Below, piece by piece: positions 38,121 through 50,582 of a stretch of DNA of 64,000 nucleotides. Under the pieces are notes generated by a model. It did not search any database. It was not told where the DNA came from and worked only from the letters and a program-made list of their open reading frames with translations. Origin of the DNA: Ceratodon purpureus (taxonomy: Eukaryota > Streptophyta > Bryopsida > Pseudoditrichales > Ditrichaceae); the NCBI GenBank assembly GCA_014871385.1, contig CM026427.1, positions 16,792,362 through 16,856,361 of the forward strand, in the 5' to 3' direction. The position numbers and the translations under genes are program-made. The number at the start of each line of letters is the position of its first letter. The stretch's first letter is position 1.

Positions 38121-40155
38121 TCACACAGCGCTGGAGAAGCCAAGAGTGGATAAAATTGAGACAAGTAAATGGCGGAGCCCAGGCTGATTTCCTCGACCAA
38201 CAATGTGAAGCAACCCATCCGACTTCCCAAACTGCTCTCGGTGGTAGCGGTAGATTGCCAGAACTTCCTTGCCGTTTCCCTTCACAAAGCACTTGTAGTA
38301 GACGCTGTTTTCATCCTTCATTCCAGTGATGGAAAGTCTCTGTAAGTCTGGGTCAATTCTACTCCATCCCACAATGTGAATGCTAGTTCGATAAAGTTGA
38401 GTTTTTACAAAAAACTTCTTATGGTCTTCAGCGTGCTTGCAGTTATAGGTGAGCAGTGTGCCTGATCTGGAAGCAACATTGGCCACTACGAGATTTTGGT
38501 ATGTGATTTGCACCGTGTGTTGTGCTTCATCCCAGCCCCAGCTCCCTTTCTTGTGCTTCACACGCTCAGCCTGTAGCACGAGTTACAGTGAGTGGTGGAG
38601 TAATGTTAGGCGTATTTCATGGTTGATTCTCATACTACACTATTTGGCATAACATTAATGCTACTAACCAGGACATTTTAATGCAATTTAGAGACGGGTT
38701 GATTGTATATCACAGCAAGACGAGACCAAAGACAGTCTAATGCGCGGTGCTACGATAGTGCAATTGCGATAGTAGCATATTGCTACGATAGTCCAATATT
38801 ACCTGCAATATTTGTGAGTATCCACGATCACAGCTCTCAATTTTTGAACTCACTGCCACACGCTTTGACCACCATGTGCGAGGGTAGGAGAGCTCCACAT
38901 TATATCCAGAATTCCCTTCCAGCTCTGTCAAAGGAATGATGACATGTTTCTTCTTGTACAGGCTTTTAGCAATGTTGTAGACGGGGACCAGGTAGGTCGT
39001 TACACCAAAAGACAGCCTCTTTTTCGTCGGTGAGAGAAACTGTAGATTATTTGTGCTCTGTGAACGGTCACGACTAACCTCAACGTTAGAGACAAAACAA
39101 TATATTCAGTGTCACCAAGAAACTTTATGCAAGAAAAATTAAGCTGACTTTGCTATCCATAAAAAGGAGCACGGAAATTCTCACCCTCTCGTACTCTTCA
39201 CACAATTTGGCTTTCTGGTTGAAGAATCGGTTTGCAAAGTCATTGAGCTTCGCCTGCACCTTGCACTGGGCTGGCAACCGAAGTGTAGTGTCCATCTTCT
39301 TGAAGCAAAGCTTTTCTACATAGGCATATGCTTTAGACGAGTACAGCTGAATTTCTAGAAGGACCTCCATGTACCTATTCAGACAAGTACTCCCCTGCGC
39401 GCAAGTTACCCGAATCAAAACTATCGAAACGTTTCAAATGCCAACACTAAGGTCAAGTTCTCAGCACTTCAATCAATGTACGAAATCTAAGTTCTTTCTG
39501 GTGCACATTACCTGTATAGCTTGGAGAACCTCGTGTAGGCTTTCAAGTGTGGCTACAAGCTCAGTGCACTCTTCCCTGTGCATTAACGAGGCACTGTGAA
39601 ACAACTTGCACCTCTCTATCAACGACTCAATCATCTTTGCAGCTGTGCAATCAACGGCCAATGCATACCCTAGAGGTGAACCCGGGCGTTGATTCCTGAA
39701 GCCTGTCCAATAATCTCCCTCCTCCTCAGCATGTAAGACACTCTCCTGCATTAGCATTACGTTTTGCAAGGTTCTAGCTTGCTCTCTGAGTTGGAACTGA
39801 CGGCTCGAACGACTGCACAGGTATTCAAACAATTCATCAAGTGAGCTCACATAGCCAGCTAATTTGTTGAAATCTGTGTGTAATACTACACTCTCAGAAC
39901 ATGACCGAACCTCCATCTTTGAGCAGTTTTCAAATCTGTCGCACAAGCTTAGGTTAAGCAACTGATATGGCATATGACCCACCTTAACAAGGAAACCATT
40001 CCTGCCAATTCGGATCAATAAGTGGGCAGCACGTACCTGGCTGATTCATGGATGGCAGTACTGTTACCGCAGTCAACGGCCTGCTGTTTAGAACTCTTAT
40101 CGACCCCAGTGATGCAGATGAACAGCTGCTGAATCTTCACATTGCTAAACCTCAT
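38121..40155 (-). CDS. Protein of unknown function, 501 aa, 5 exons
   Basis: I do not recognise this family. Five exons (40037-40155, 39512-40001, 39185-39394, 38803-39039, 38121-38570) join through canonical GT-AG introns into 1506 bases with every phase closing, which strongly supports a real gene. Exon 1 begins MRFSNVKIQQLFICITGVDK. Residues of about 60-280 are mostly helical and rich in Glu, Leu and Cys. The C-terminal 230 or so residues look beta-rich, with YNVELSYPRTWWSKRV, the segment GSWGWDEAQHTVQITYQNLV, and NSVYYKCFVKGNGKEVLAIY. No transmembrane helix or obvious transit peptide is seen. A helical N-terminus with a beta-sandwich-like C-terminus could suit a lipid- or carbohydrate-binding or oligomer-forming protein, but that is only an impression. 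It may be lineage-specific. Confidence 0.7.
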
Positions 40156-41527
40156 CTTCAAACCTAAAGTCTCCAACTAGTCTGAGCATTAGCAGGTAGG
40201 ATCACTCTCCAAGTCCCAGAATCTCTTACAAGGCCGATCCTTCGATTATGCTAGTCACCTCTCACGTGCTCATGGGCCATGGCCATGGAGCTGTGAGCTT
40301 ATGTATCAGCTTGAAAAGGCCTGCGACAAGCCTCCACTCAGCAGCTCAGCGGCCGGCAAGACCACTGAGGGGTCCAACCATGAGGTGCGAGTCCGTACTA
40401 CGCGTGTACTCAGAATTATGTGCCCAATTGGATGCAGTTCGCTGCAGCTTCGTTACAGACACGAAGATTCAGCTCGTACAAAATGGGCTGTGAGCTGCCA
40501 TTCCAGCGTGGCTTACCCTAAGTTTGATCTTACTTTACATCTTCCTTTTAAGTTTTCCAGTTTTCAATTCTCCGTGAGACAGTGAGAACAGGTTGATCAC
40601 ACAAGTTATTTTGGAATTATTCTCTAAATTGACTTTGCAAAAAATTGTCAGATTGGAGCTAGCATGCAAATATTAGCTTTGCTTGTTTACCTCATGACTC
40701 TTACCCTGGTGTGTCCAGCTCTGCTCACGCAATTATTAATTGAGTGAGTACGTACCTGTGAGAGAGCACTGTCTGTGGAGAGTACAATTGACGTCACGTC
40801 ACGGTTCAGTACTATTATGACATCAGGGTTCGCCGTAGAGCTCGTGTCTGCAATTCTGCATTATTGGATGCATTGTAGCATCTGTAACTAAGACCACCTT
40901 ATGTCTCGGTCGCCTACCAGTACATGCCTTCTTATTCACTTGTTGTAGGTAATGAATTTTCATCACTCACTCTACCTACTTCAAGTATTTCGAGATGTCG
41001 TCCAGATGTTATGTAGAGGTTTTACACTTTCTGGTATCGATGAAATACAGTGGCGTTGAACGTTGCATGTATAATTGCAGTACGTCTGTGAGTAGGAGAG
41101 TTGTGCTACCCAAGTGACACATACTCTTCCGATGGTCATGTAACGAGTCTGAGTCGCAAGGTACCTACATCTACTAATATACGTCGTTTCGGAGTCAGAG
41201 AAAATATTCCTTGATACCTATACGAACTCTCGGATGTCAAAGGAATAGGGTATCATGCTTGCTGCGGTATGCATATAATTTATCAGCAGAAACAAATTAC
41301 AAAAGGCGGACTCAATTCAGAGGAATCTAAAATTATTTCAGCTTACACCATACTCTACAGTAAATCTACCTACGCCTTAATCCCTAAATCCTTGAACAAA
41401 TTGTATGAATCTAACCTTCAAGAATATATATAGTTAATCTACTAGCCTAACTAGCTTCTTCATTGCTACTAAACTTAAATTTAAGTATAATCTCTACCAT
41501 CTCAAAGAAAATTCAGTAACATACTGG
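40156..41527. other. Spacer between unknown gene and CAS
   Basis: This would include the promoter of the unknown gene (minus strand) and the 3' end of CAS. No further gene is recognised. The frames at 40248-40585 (plus) overlap each other and look accidental. Confidence 0.45.
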
Positions 41528-44095
41528 TCAATCCCTTCCGGCGGTTAAGAATGTTGTACCTGCAGGGATGATGCGAGAAGGAGAGAGGATTTCAGAAAAG
41601 GACGAGTTTGAAGACTCTGTACCAAGCTTGCTTTGGACCCAGCCCCTTCCTCCATTGAACCCATCGGTGATCACCCAAGTGTTGCTGAACCCTAATCCAG
41701 ATAAGGATCTCGCGATGACTTTGGCAACATCTCCGTTCCTGAAGAGAAACATCTCAGAGTCAGTGAACGTGAAACAATATATCACAGTGCGACTGCCTGA
41801 ATGTGCCACAGTCGAAGGAGAAGAGACTACAGCGTCTATTCCCCACACTAGTTTGAAGAGCAAAGTATACAAAGCCGAGATGTAAATGGCCTTACGAGTC
41901 AATGATAATGAGCCTGGAGCCCTTGTTGATTCTCTTCAATGCTGCAATTTTGAGGGCTGTGATCTCAGCTTCAACTTTGCGAATATTGCGTAATTGTCCC
42001 CTCAGTTTCCCTGACACCTCCTCAACCCTGTTTCCAGTGGAAAACTCTGTATGTCAGAAAGAGTATTTTGCATATCTGTGAAACCTTCGTGAAGTTGACA
42101 TGACCAACTATAACTAATCCTAAATATCAACGATAATCTAAAAGAAGTATGCTTGAAATTGGTGGAACAGGCAACTCACGGGATGGGTAAGAACTTGTTC
42201 TTGGCGTTTCTGGGCAGACTCGGCACGCCAGACTTAGACTTCTCCTTTTCACTCCTCACGTCGAGGAGAACGTAGTCTTCCTTTGACAGAAGATCCAGTG
42301 CCTTCAAAGCAGTAAGTTCACCTGCATGAACCACCCACATATCAAAGGTATGTCCAACCTAAACAATGCCACCCATAGCAGTCAAATTGTCCAGAACACA
42401 CACTCTCTAAGTGCCTTTTTATATGTTATCCAAGTCATCTTCTAGAGTCATGTGTATCAGAAAATATGTACTTCTATGTAAACATCTAGAATTCAGTGTC
42501 AATACCAAACTTTTAATTATACAAACCCCAACACAAACAAGGGTTCACAGCCAAATCACAGATTTCGAATGACGTCGATGCTCTTGAGTATTTACCCTTG
42601 AATCCCCGAACGGCGTAGGACACGCTCGAGAATAGAGGAGGAGCCAAGAAATATAGAACCAGCAAGGCTCCGGCTCCAGTGGCTAAAACGAGAGGGTCCG
42701 ATGACAAAACATTTTCAACAGTACTTGAAATCGATGGCTGAGCACCTTCAATGTACTTCTCCGCCTGTCCAGCTGCGTCACCTGCTACAGAGACGGCAGC
42801 CTGCGAGCAATCATTTGGTTTAGGTCAGTGTTTCAAACCCTTAGACCACCTTGGATGAAGTAAAAATGGGTACACCAGTCTAGGTGTCGAAAAGAAGATC
42901 AAGAAACGCACCTCTAAATGCAAGAGACAATTATCTAAACTGCGATTGTCATTAGATGTGGAATATTTAGGAGCGCCAAAAGAAAATGATTTCACTTGAG
43001 AAACCTTTAAACATAATAATTGCAACAAGCGCTAGGACCATACTAGATTGGGTGCTCTGCATTACCTTGGCAGCATCCAGAACAGGCTTGGTGTTCAAAC
43101 CATTACTCTGGAGAGCCTTCTCCGCCTGCTGCTCAAGATCGGTTGCGAAAGGGACCACGGATTTGATTGCGTAGTCTGCAGACTTCTGGACGTATGGAGT
43201 AGCCACATCTACAGCGGGTTTTACAGTCGTGAAAACTTGTTGAAAGACATCCTTCGCTACGTCAAACACATTCCCTGCTGATTGTGTCACTTGAGAGGCG
43301 ACAGATTGCACCTGTTGGAGGAGGAAATGTGCAAAATGGAATGAGAAATCCTTACAAGAAAACACTGTGCACCATTGTATGAACTCATCCGCCTACTATG
43401 CATTGGCTGATTTCAGACACCGACCGTTGGTACAAGAGAACAATAAAAGAAACCAGATCACCGTCAAAATCTCGCAAGGTAGATGTATAATTTAAGGCAA
43501 AAGCATGTTCCACAGAAACGATGGGAAAAATCCAAGATAGGCCGCGAAGGATAAGAGAAGCCTAAACAGGACCACTCCTTATTCATGACCCTCTATTGTA
43601 CTCGTAAGATCTCTGCAAAAATTAGAGCTGATTGAGGCAACCACAACTCTATTATCGTAACGATTACGAAACCCTAGAACCAAGAATGTTTGGTCATTTC
43701 TTCACAATGCAACAATCAAAGACATCTAAAAGTGCTCCATCATCTAATCTATTAATTCGGTCAGGAAGCTCCGATTAATGAGAAAAAGGCGAAGCTGAAC
43801 AATTACAGAGAATATATCTAACCTTTGTGTATGTCCCGGTGACGTCTTCGGCCGTGAGGGCGTTCGCAGCACCAGCATTAGCCAACACAACGACAGAGGC
43901 AATGGCAGCAGGCGCCACAACAGCACGAACCTCCTGCTCCTCCTTCATGGAAGCTCTCAAGCTCAACCCTGCTCGCCTGGCTCTCGGAACTCTCCTAGAA
44001 CCTCTCAGCAACACAGAAGTGTCAACATCCACCAAAGAACCTGCCAATGCGCCATTCATGGCAGTCACCTGCATAGCTCTCATCGCTTGCGCCAT
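41528..44095 (-). CDS. CAS: Chloroplast calcium-sensing receptor CAS, 402 aa, 6 exons
   Basis: CAS is a thylakoid-membrane protein that links calcium to stomatal and photosynthetic acclimation in plants. Exons 43823-44095, 43066-43311, 42596-42800, 42180-42321, 41896-42027 and 41528-41738 join into 1209 bases in phase. The N-terminus is Arg/Ala/Ser-rich and suits a plastid transit peptide. Exon 2 encodes the amphipathic Ala/Lys/Val repeats of CAS (KPAVDVATPYVQKSADYAIK). One transmembrane segment lies at about 208-230 (DPLVLATGAGALLVLYFLAP). Exons 4-6 encode the rhodanese-like domain, with DYVLLDVRSEKEKSKSGVP, RLIIIDSNGDVAKVIAR and DGFNGGRGWVQSKLGT. The usual rhodanese cysteine is not present at the IIIDS loop, so sulfurtransferase activity is unlikely. 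The tail FSEILSPSRIIPAGT is a CAS hallmark. The length is close to the 387 residues of the Arabidopsis protein. The frame extends upstream only from a non-ATG codon, so the ATG at 44095 is chosen. Confidence 0.92.
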
Positions 44096-44938
44096 TCCCG
44101 CCTCTTCCTCCCTGTGACACCACCCCCTCACAAGAGAGGAAGAGAATCTCCAAAGAACTTCAAACCGCTACTCGTATTCACCAAAACCACTTCAAGCTCT
44201 GCACCAGAACACGCACATTCACAGAAAATTCCATCAGAAAAAACGAACACATCACTCCATCAGAAACACAGCACTGCACCTGAATTCTCACTCACGAAGC
44301 CTAGATTACGAAGCCTAAATCACTCGCTAAACAGTCACTGCAAACTGAACGAAGCAACGGTCATGGAAAGAATGCATCGTCAATTGGAACTTAATGTGAA
44401 TCTCCCTGTACTGCCAATCCATACACAAGCCTAGGAAAGAAGAAGTCTAGTAGTAGTAGTTCAGCTGGAGCATGGAAAGAAGTTAGGTACAAATGTCCGC
44501 ATAATTCACAATCTCAGTGAAGAAAGTAGAAAGTAGAAGACATGAGACGATAGCGAAATGTGTGCATGAGAGAAATGTGAAGTCGTTGTATAAGATGTGA
44601 GACGAGGTCGACCAGTGTGAAGATTGTCGTGTGGATTGTGAGAGAGGAGGAGGGAGGGAGAGTGTGGGGGATGGTGTTGGTACCTGGCTGTGCAGATTGT
44701 GTGATGTGGTGTATGAGTCGGAGTGGGGGAATGGAGTGAACTCGTGTGGAATTGGGCGTGTGTGTGTGTGTTTGGGAATGAAGGGGAGGGTCATGTGACA
44801 TGTGGTGGGAGAGGCAGGCGGGGCTGCTGTCTGTGGAGCAAACTCCAGGGCCTGTCTGTGGGAACCCAACTTCACTCTGAGATTTGGACGGCCTATGGGA
44901 TGGCGCCGCGTGGCACACTGTATCCAAATCGTGGGTTC
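44096..44938. promoter_or_regulatory. CAS leader and promoter region
   Basis: This region lies upstream of CAS on the minus strand. It includes a short GT dinucleotide run at about 44758-44771 and purine-rich sequence near 44640-44670. I could not assign a TATA box or transcription start. The MITE at 44939 begins about 840 bases upstream of the CAS start codon. Confidence 0.4.
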
Positions 44939-45257
44939 ACCCCGTCTCTAAATCCCCGGTGGTCTTAATGACGGGGCGGGCTCCCATTGGAGGGGGCAAA
45001 AAGCCCCCTGTATTTTGCATGTTAATGAAAAAAAAAAATTAATTTAAAAAAAATTAAAATTACATAAACTAACTAAAAATAATCGAGTGGGTACTCCAGA
45101 CTAATTCGGGGTCCTAGATTCCATTAAAAATATAAAATTTACTAAAAGAGGGTAAGAGACCCATTAAAAATTTAAAAAAAGGAAGGGAGGAGAAAGGGGA
45201 GGATGAGGGTTGGGGCCCGCCCCGTCGTTAAGACCACCGGGGATTTAGAGACGGGGT
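44939..45257. mobile_element. MITE with 43-base terminal inverted repeats
   Basis: The left arm 44939-44981 and right arm 45215-45257 are reverse complements with one mismatch in 43. They begin ACCCCGTCTCTAAATCCCCG and continue GTGGTCTTAA. The 230-base core is non-coding and very AT-rich in the middle (long A runs near 45029-45060). The sequence GTTCAC occurs just outside both ends, offset by two or three bases, so a target-site duplication is possible but not proven. High arm identity implies recent insertion. Confidence 0.85.
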
Positions 45258-47636
45258 AAGTTCACGGGCCGCTGGGCCAGAGAGAAGGGGCTGTCATTCC
45301 ACACTACGCTGGGAAAAGTGCGAGAAATAGCAGAACAATGTAGCTCTTCAAATTTATTTCTTTATTTGATTATTTATTTGATCATTTACCTTAATTCATG
45401 ATTTTACTTTTTGCATAAGTTTTATTAATTTTATGATAAAATATTACATAGGAAAATATATCAATGAAGACTTAAAAGAATAAGATTTTACTATAAGTAT
45501 TACATTGTCTCATGTTGTGGTGAAGTCAATATCAAAATTGTATGACCACAGTAGAAAGTGACCTTGTGTTTTTTGAAAGCTACTGTGATTTTTTGTATCA
45601 CATTATTATTTTGTATTCCAAATAATTAAGAGGCATGGAAGAATTTACTGATCATTCTCCATTTGTAGTACTTGGTGGTGCTTGAATCAAGGTAAAGTAA
45701 ATTAACCTCGATTTTAAATACTAGTAAACTCTTGTACATCAAACATGTCAAACTACCAATTTTTAAAAATATATATGAGTTATTTAGACCGAGCAAAAAG
45801 GATCATGTCAAATCAAAATCAATGTATGTAAATCAAATACTCAATGCCTTTACAAATAACTTTAAAAAAGTCATAACTTTTTTGAAATTCTCCATATATG
45901 AGAACAAACAGTTGCCCGAGGGCTAATACATGCAACAAGAGGGAAGGCGAGGAAGATAGGGAAGGTAGGGAAATGGAAGAGCATAGATTCACGTCAAAGC
46001 ATGTTCGTCCAAAAAACCATTTTAAAAATAAAAAACATAAATAATAGAAATTTACGAAAATCAAAAATCAAAAGCAGAATAAAATATTTTTTGTAATATT
46101 TTGTTATTTCTAAGCCATGTAAGGTCATTTTCACTGATTTTCTTTACTTTTAAAAAGAAATTGCGGAATTCAATGATTGATTCAAACATATTTTTTCAAA
46201 AAGAATAATTTTTTTATGCTACAGTGGTAAAAAAGTAGCAAGCATAGGCCATGTCAGTCGGCGATGTGGACAGGAGGAGGACGTGATAAATTATGGCAAT
46301 TGTTGTTGACCCAACACAAGAGAGCTCAGAGCATCAAGGCAGCCTTCAACCTTGGATGGTGGATGGCAGTCCAGCTACATTAGACGTGTGTACTTCACAT
46401 TGCCATTTCTTATTCGCATAACATTTTACAAATGACTGAAATTATCGTCACATAATCAGATATGCTCATTTCATGTGTCGCAGTTGATTGGAACATTCCA
46501 TTTGGAATTGTTGAAGAATTTTTTACCTTGCGAAAGCTCAGATCAAGCTGTAGAACGTCCAGTAATTGCCCAAACAAAGCCTACAATCTTCCCAGTCTGA
46601 GCACAGAATAATATGTGTGCATACAAAAGCTCGTGACATTTCAGTTGATCGTTCTCTTTCCAACAATAGCCTGCAAATTGGAAACGCTGCAAATCCTACT
46701 AACTGAGAAATGTAGCATTAGTCAGCCGAAATAATCAAGCTGCGCCTTTCCGACTGAAAAGCCCTTGAGCTCTGAATTCCACTCCCTCGAGCAAGGGACT
46801 GCTGCCTCTGGCCTTCACCTGCAGCGCAACTCAACTTGCTAGAAGCTGCCATGACCTGATTTGCTCTGTAACTGAGAATAGTTTGAACTAAGGTTGAAAA
46901 CCAACCGATCGATGTCTGAAACAGAGATAAGCTGTGGTTTACGAAGATGACAACACTGTACAAATTGAATGATAGACTTCACTAGACTGCTGGACTGAAT
47001 ATTGAAAGCAGTTCCTGAGGATTACATATATCCCTGCATTTACCCTTCCCAAGGTGACATTTTGAATGACGATTAGTTTGAGATCATGCCAACACGAGAG
47101 TAGAGGAGCTCACATGTCATTACTATCAAGAATTTATTGCTTCAACAAGATTGAATCACAAGATTGTAGGATCAGAGTCAATGATCATTATACTACTGCT
47201 CAAACTTTGCATAAATCCTCAGTGATTGTTATAAATAAGTCAGTGTTAAATCCTCTTGAAAACTGTCAAGTGGATTTTCCTAGGCTGCGAAGTTTCATAC
47301 CTTTGATTTATTCAAAATTTCTATATTTCCCTGGCTCATCCTGACTGATGACTCAGTTATTGTGAGATTCTGGAAATTTGGGACCATCTGTATCCCACAT
47401 TTGATGCGGCTTTCACGGGCGTGCTTGGTTACACTCAAAGTGAGTCTAAAGAACTCTACGACAAGTAGGGACAGCAGATAAGTTAAGTCAGATTCACCAG
47501 CTGCAATGGGACCACTTAGATTTGTCAAGTTCAGATGCTCGTTTCTTCTTTGGTTTGTAGAGCGTCGACTGTAAAGATGGCCAACTACCATATTTCTGGC
47601 AAAAAGTACACGGCCACCGATTTCTTTGGTGCTTGC
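45258..47636. other. AT-rich spacer between CAS and argininosuccinate synthase
   Basis: The stretch 45330-46250 is AT-rich with no gene. From 46500 to 47636 composition is normal. A minus-strand frame from the ATG at about 46852 to 46718 encodes 44 residues rich in Ser, Ala and Arg, which I cannot place. The last few hundred bases are the 3' untranslated region of the synthase. Confidence 0.45.
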
Positions 47637-50582
47637 TTAAAGACCGTGCTTATGCATGGCGCGCACACGGGTTGGCAATCCATACAGACGGATAAAACCA
47701 GCTGCGTCAGCTTGGTTGTAAATCCCACTGCCTTCTTCAAACGATGAGATGTCTTGTCTGTAGAGGCTGTTCGGACTGGATCTGCTGGCTACAGTGACGG
47801 AGCCCTTGAAAAGCTTCAGGGTAACTTCTCCCGTGCTTGTCTCGGTCATCTTCTCCATGAACGCATCCATAGATTCGCGGAGAGGATCAAACCAGCGGCC
47901 TGCATACACGAGTTCAGCGTACTTCAATGCTAGCGTGTCTTTCATCTGCATGCTCTCCCTGTCCAGAGTGAGGGCCTCGAGTTCACGGCAGGCAGCTGCC
48001 AAGATGGTGCCTCCGGGAGTCTCGTAAACCCCCCTTGATTTCATCCCGACAAGACGATTCTCGATCATGTCGATACGGCCAACGCCGTGCTTGCCACCAA
48101 CCTCGTTCAGCTGCTCCAGAAGAGTGACAGGTGAGAGCTTGTTGCCATTGTATCCAACAGGTAGGCCCTTTTCTATCTGAATCGTAACATACCTGTTGAA
48201 GTTTGACAGAATAGTCAGGAACAAGTTTAATGCAATCCTAGAAACCAGAACTCATCAGAATGCATTCCACAGATTTTCAAAATTTTCCAATTTTGTTGAT
48301 CAAGTACAACCTGGAAAGATCACTGCACACCAACATAAATATTTCTCACAATTGTCCATACATGTCGAAGCAGAAATGAGCTAAAGAAACCTATCATAAT
48401 TCAATAAACACCCAGGAATGTGTGCGTTATTAAACACTTACTCGGGGGTATCTGGAGCATCCTCAGGGTCTACACTCATTACAAACATATCCTTCACTGG
48501 TTCGTTGGCAGGGTCTTCCAAGATGTCACCCTGAAGCATTCCGTTAAGGAGTTTATTTTGTGATCCAAAAAATATGCATCATATTATTTTTCTAACAATA
48601 GCCAAGAGACAGTAGACGAGAGCCTCACTAAGAAGATATAAGAAGCAGAACAAAGGAATTAGTGTTTTCAAGGATGGTTATTTCAGTGTAAATCTACCTC
48701 ATGGCTGATGTGCCACAGGTTACGATCCTGACTGTAGATTTTTTTCTTTGTGGCTTTTACTGGGACGTTGTGCTTCTTGGCATATTCAATGGCATCCTCC
48801 CGTCCTTTGATGTCCCACTCTCTCCATGGTGCAACAACCGCCAGCTTTGGGTTTAGAGCAAAGAACGACAGCTCAAAGCGCACCTGCTCACGGTAATACA
48901 CAATACCAGAATGTCAGATATGTGCCTACACGCAATATTTCTAATGCCAAAAAACTGAAAGGGATGGCAGGACCACTTTTACTGAATGCTTCTTTTAGTG
49001 CTACAGAAAGCCACTCCACCTTAAGGGAATATATAATTAATGTACAGAATCACCTCTACATGAATATGAAGATAAATATGTGTACTAACCTGGTCATTAC
49101 CCTTCCCAGTGCACCCATGTGAAACGGCATCTGCACCATATTCCTTTGCGACATCTACCATGGCCTGTTAAGTGATAGACAACAACCACCAAGCTGTTCA
49201 CATGAGTTTAATTGCAAAATGAAGTACAGAAATTTCAATAGTACTCAACAGCTGAAATAAATTCTGATGTTCAGAGAGTATTCAGGGCATGACCTTGGCG
49301 ATAATAGGGCGAGCCATGGACGTTCCGAGCAAATACTTGCGCTCATAGACAGCGCCGGCTCTCAAGCAGGGGAAGATGTAGTCTTTCACAAACTCTTCCC
49401 TTAAGTCTTTAACGATAAACTTACTAGCTCCACTTGCTATGGCTTTGTCTTTTAAACCTTCGGTTTCTCCAACACCCTGCGCATGTCAGTGTTAACACAA
49501 CATACGAAGAATAACTCAAGCCACAATTCTCTTTCAATTTGCCTTCATGTCATCTCTCGTCCTCACTATAACTGTTGCAGTAGGGGGTTTCGTTTTTACA
49601 AGCACATTACATCCTAGCCCCCTGTGATATGCCATTGATCAGAGTGAGAAGCGTATTACCTGACCCACGTCAGCAAGAAAGCACACAACCTCAGAGCCAT
49701 AGTTTTCCCTGCAACAGCATAAAAGAGAGACTGAGTAATTGCGCAACAAAGATTCACAAACCTGTTTATTGGGAGTCGGTTTTACAATCGAGGCAAGACA
49801 TTTTAATATACAGTCGTTGCCCTTACACCTCTCATTATCTTCAATGGTGAACTGCTCATTCATGACCCCACAACATTATAAGGGAAACGCAAGAAGATGT
49901 CAGTCAACGTTGCACCCGAATCCTCACCTCAGCCATGGCACACTGATTGATGTATCTAAACCACCACTATACGCCAGCAAAACTTTCCTCAAAGTCCCAC
50001 GAATCCCTCCTTTGTGTTCTCCTGGCACCTCCACATCTCCAGTCCCAATATCTGCACGGACTCCTGCAGTACAAGATTATCTCTTCAATAGTTAAATTCT
50101 AATTACTGTTTCCCCTCCTGTGAAAGTAATTGACGTGATACTGCTGTGCGTTGTCAAAATTAAGGTGAGAACGTGTACCTCGGATTTGAGAAACTTTACG
50201 GTGGCCACTGTCTGCGCAAGTTTTTGAAAGCGACTCTCCCCACATGTGGCTTGTGGAACCCCCCCACATTGCCTGCAAGTAGAAGTTCCTGATTAATTCA
50301 CTGACAGACAATAGACTACGTGGTGCCACATTGTTTAATCGTAGCTTCATCACTTGTTTTATACTATTTGGCATAAACCCTCCTGCTGTGCTCAATATAC
50401 AGATTTCTGATTAATACTCATAAGAACGGGATTGCGCAAGATCACCCAGAGATCGAGTAGAGCAGACAGAGAAGGGTGGATAATAAACACAAGATTCTTG
50501 CATAGAGAATACTTACGCTCGTGCATCTCGATTCGGGAAGGGAAACGGCCGCTTGCATCACCGCTGCTTTGGAGCACGCCAT
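47637..50582 (-). CDS. Argininosuccinate synthase, plastid type, 477 aa, 9 exons
   Basis: The enzyme joins citrulline and aspartate using ATP to make argininosuccinate, the penultimate step of arginine synthesis, in the plastid in plants. Exons 50517-50582, 50179-50272, 49928-50063, 49660-49708, 49294-49476, 49090-49164, 48698-48883, 48442-48530 and 47637-48192 join into 1434 bases in phase. The first 70 or so residues ([19 protein letters not shown] onward) look like a plastid transit peptide. The ATP-binding P-loop AYSGGLDTS is at about 84-92. Further family motifs are [56 protein letters not shown] and [15 protein letters not shown]. All catalytic blocks appear intact and the length is normal. 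The translation start is the first ATG of exon 1. Its promoter lies directly against the CACTA-like element. Confidence 0.95.

Noticed and set aside
46718-46963. Short minus-strand gene between CAS and the synthase
   Set aside because: Only a 44-residue Ser/Ala/Arg-rich peptide follows the ATG and no domain or splice partner was found.
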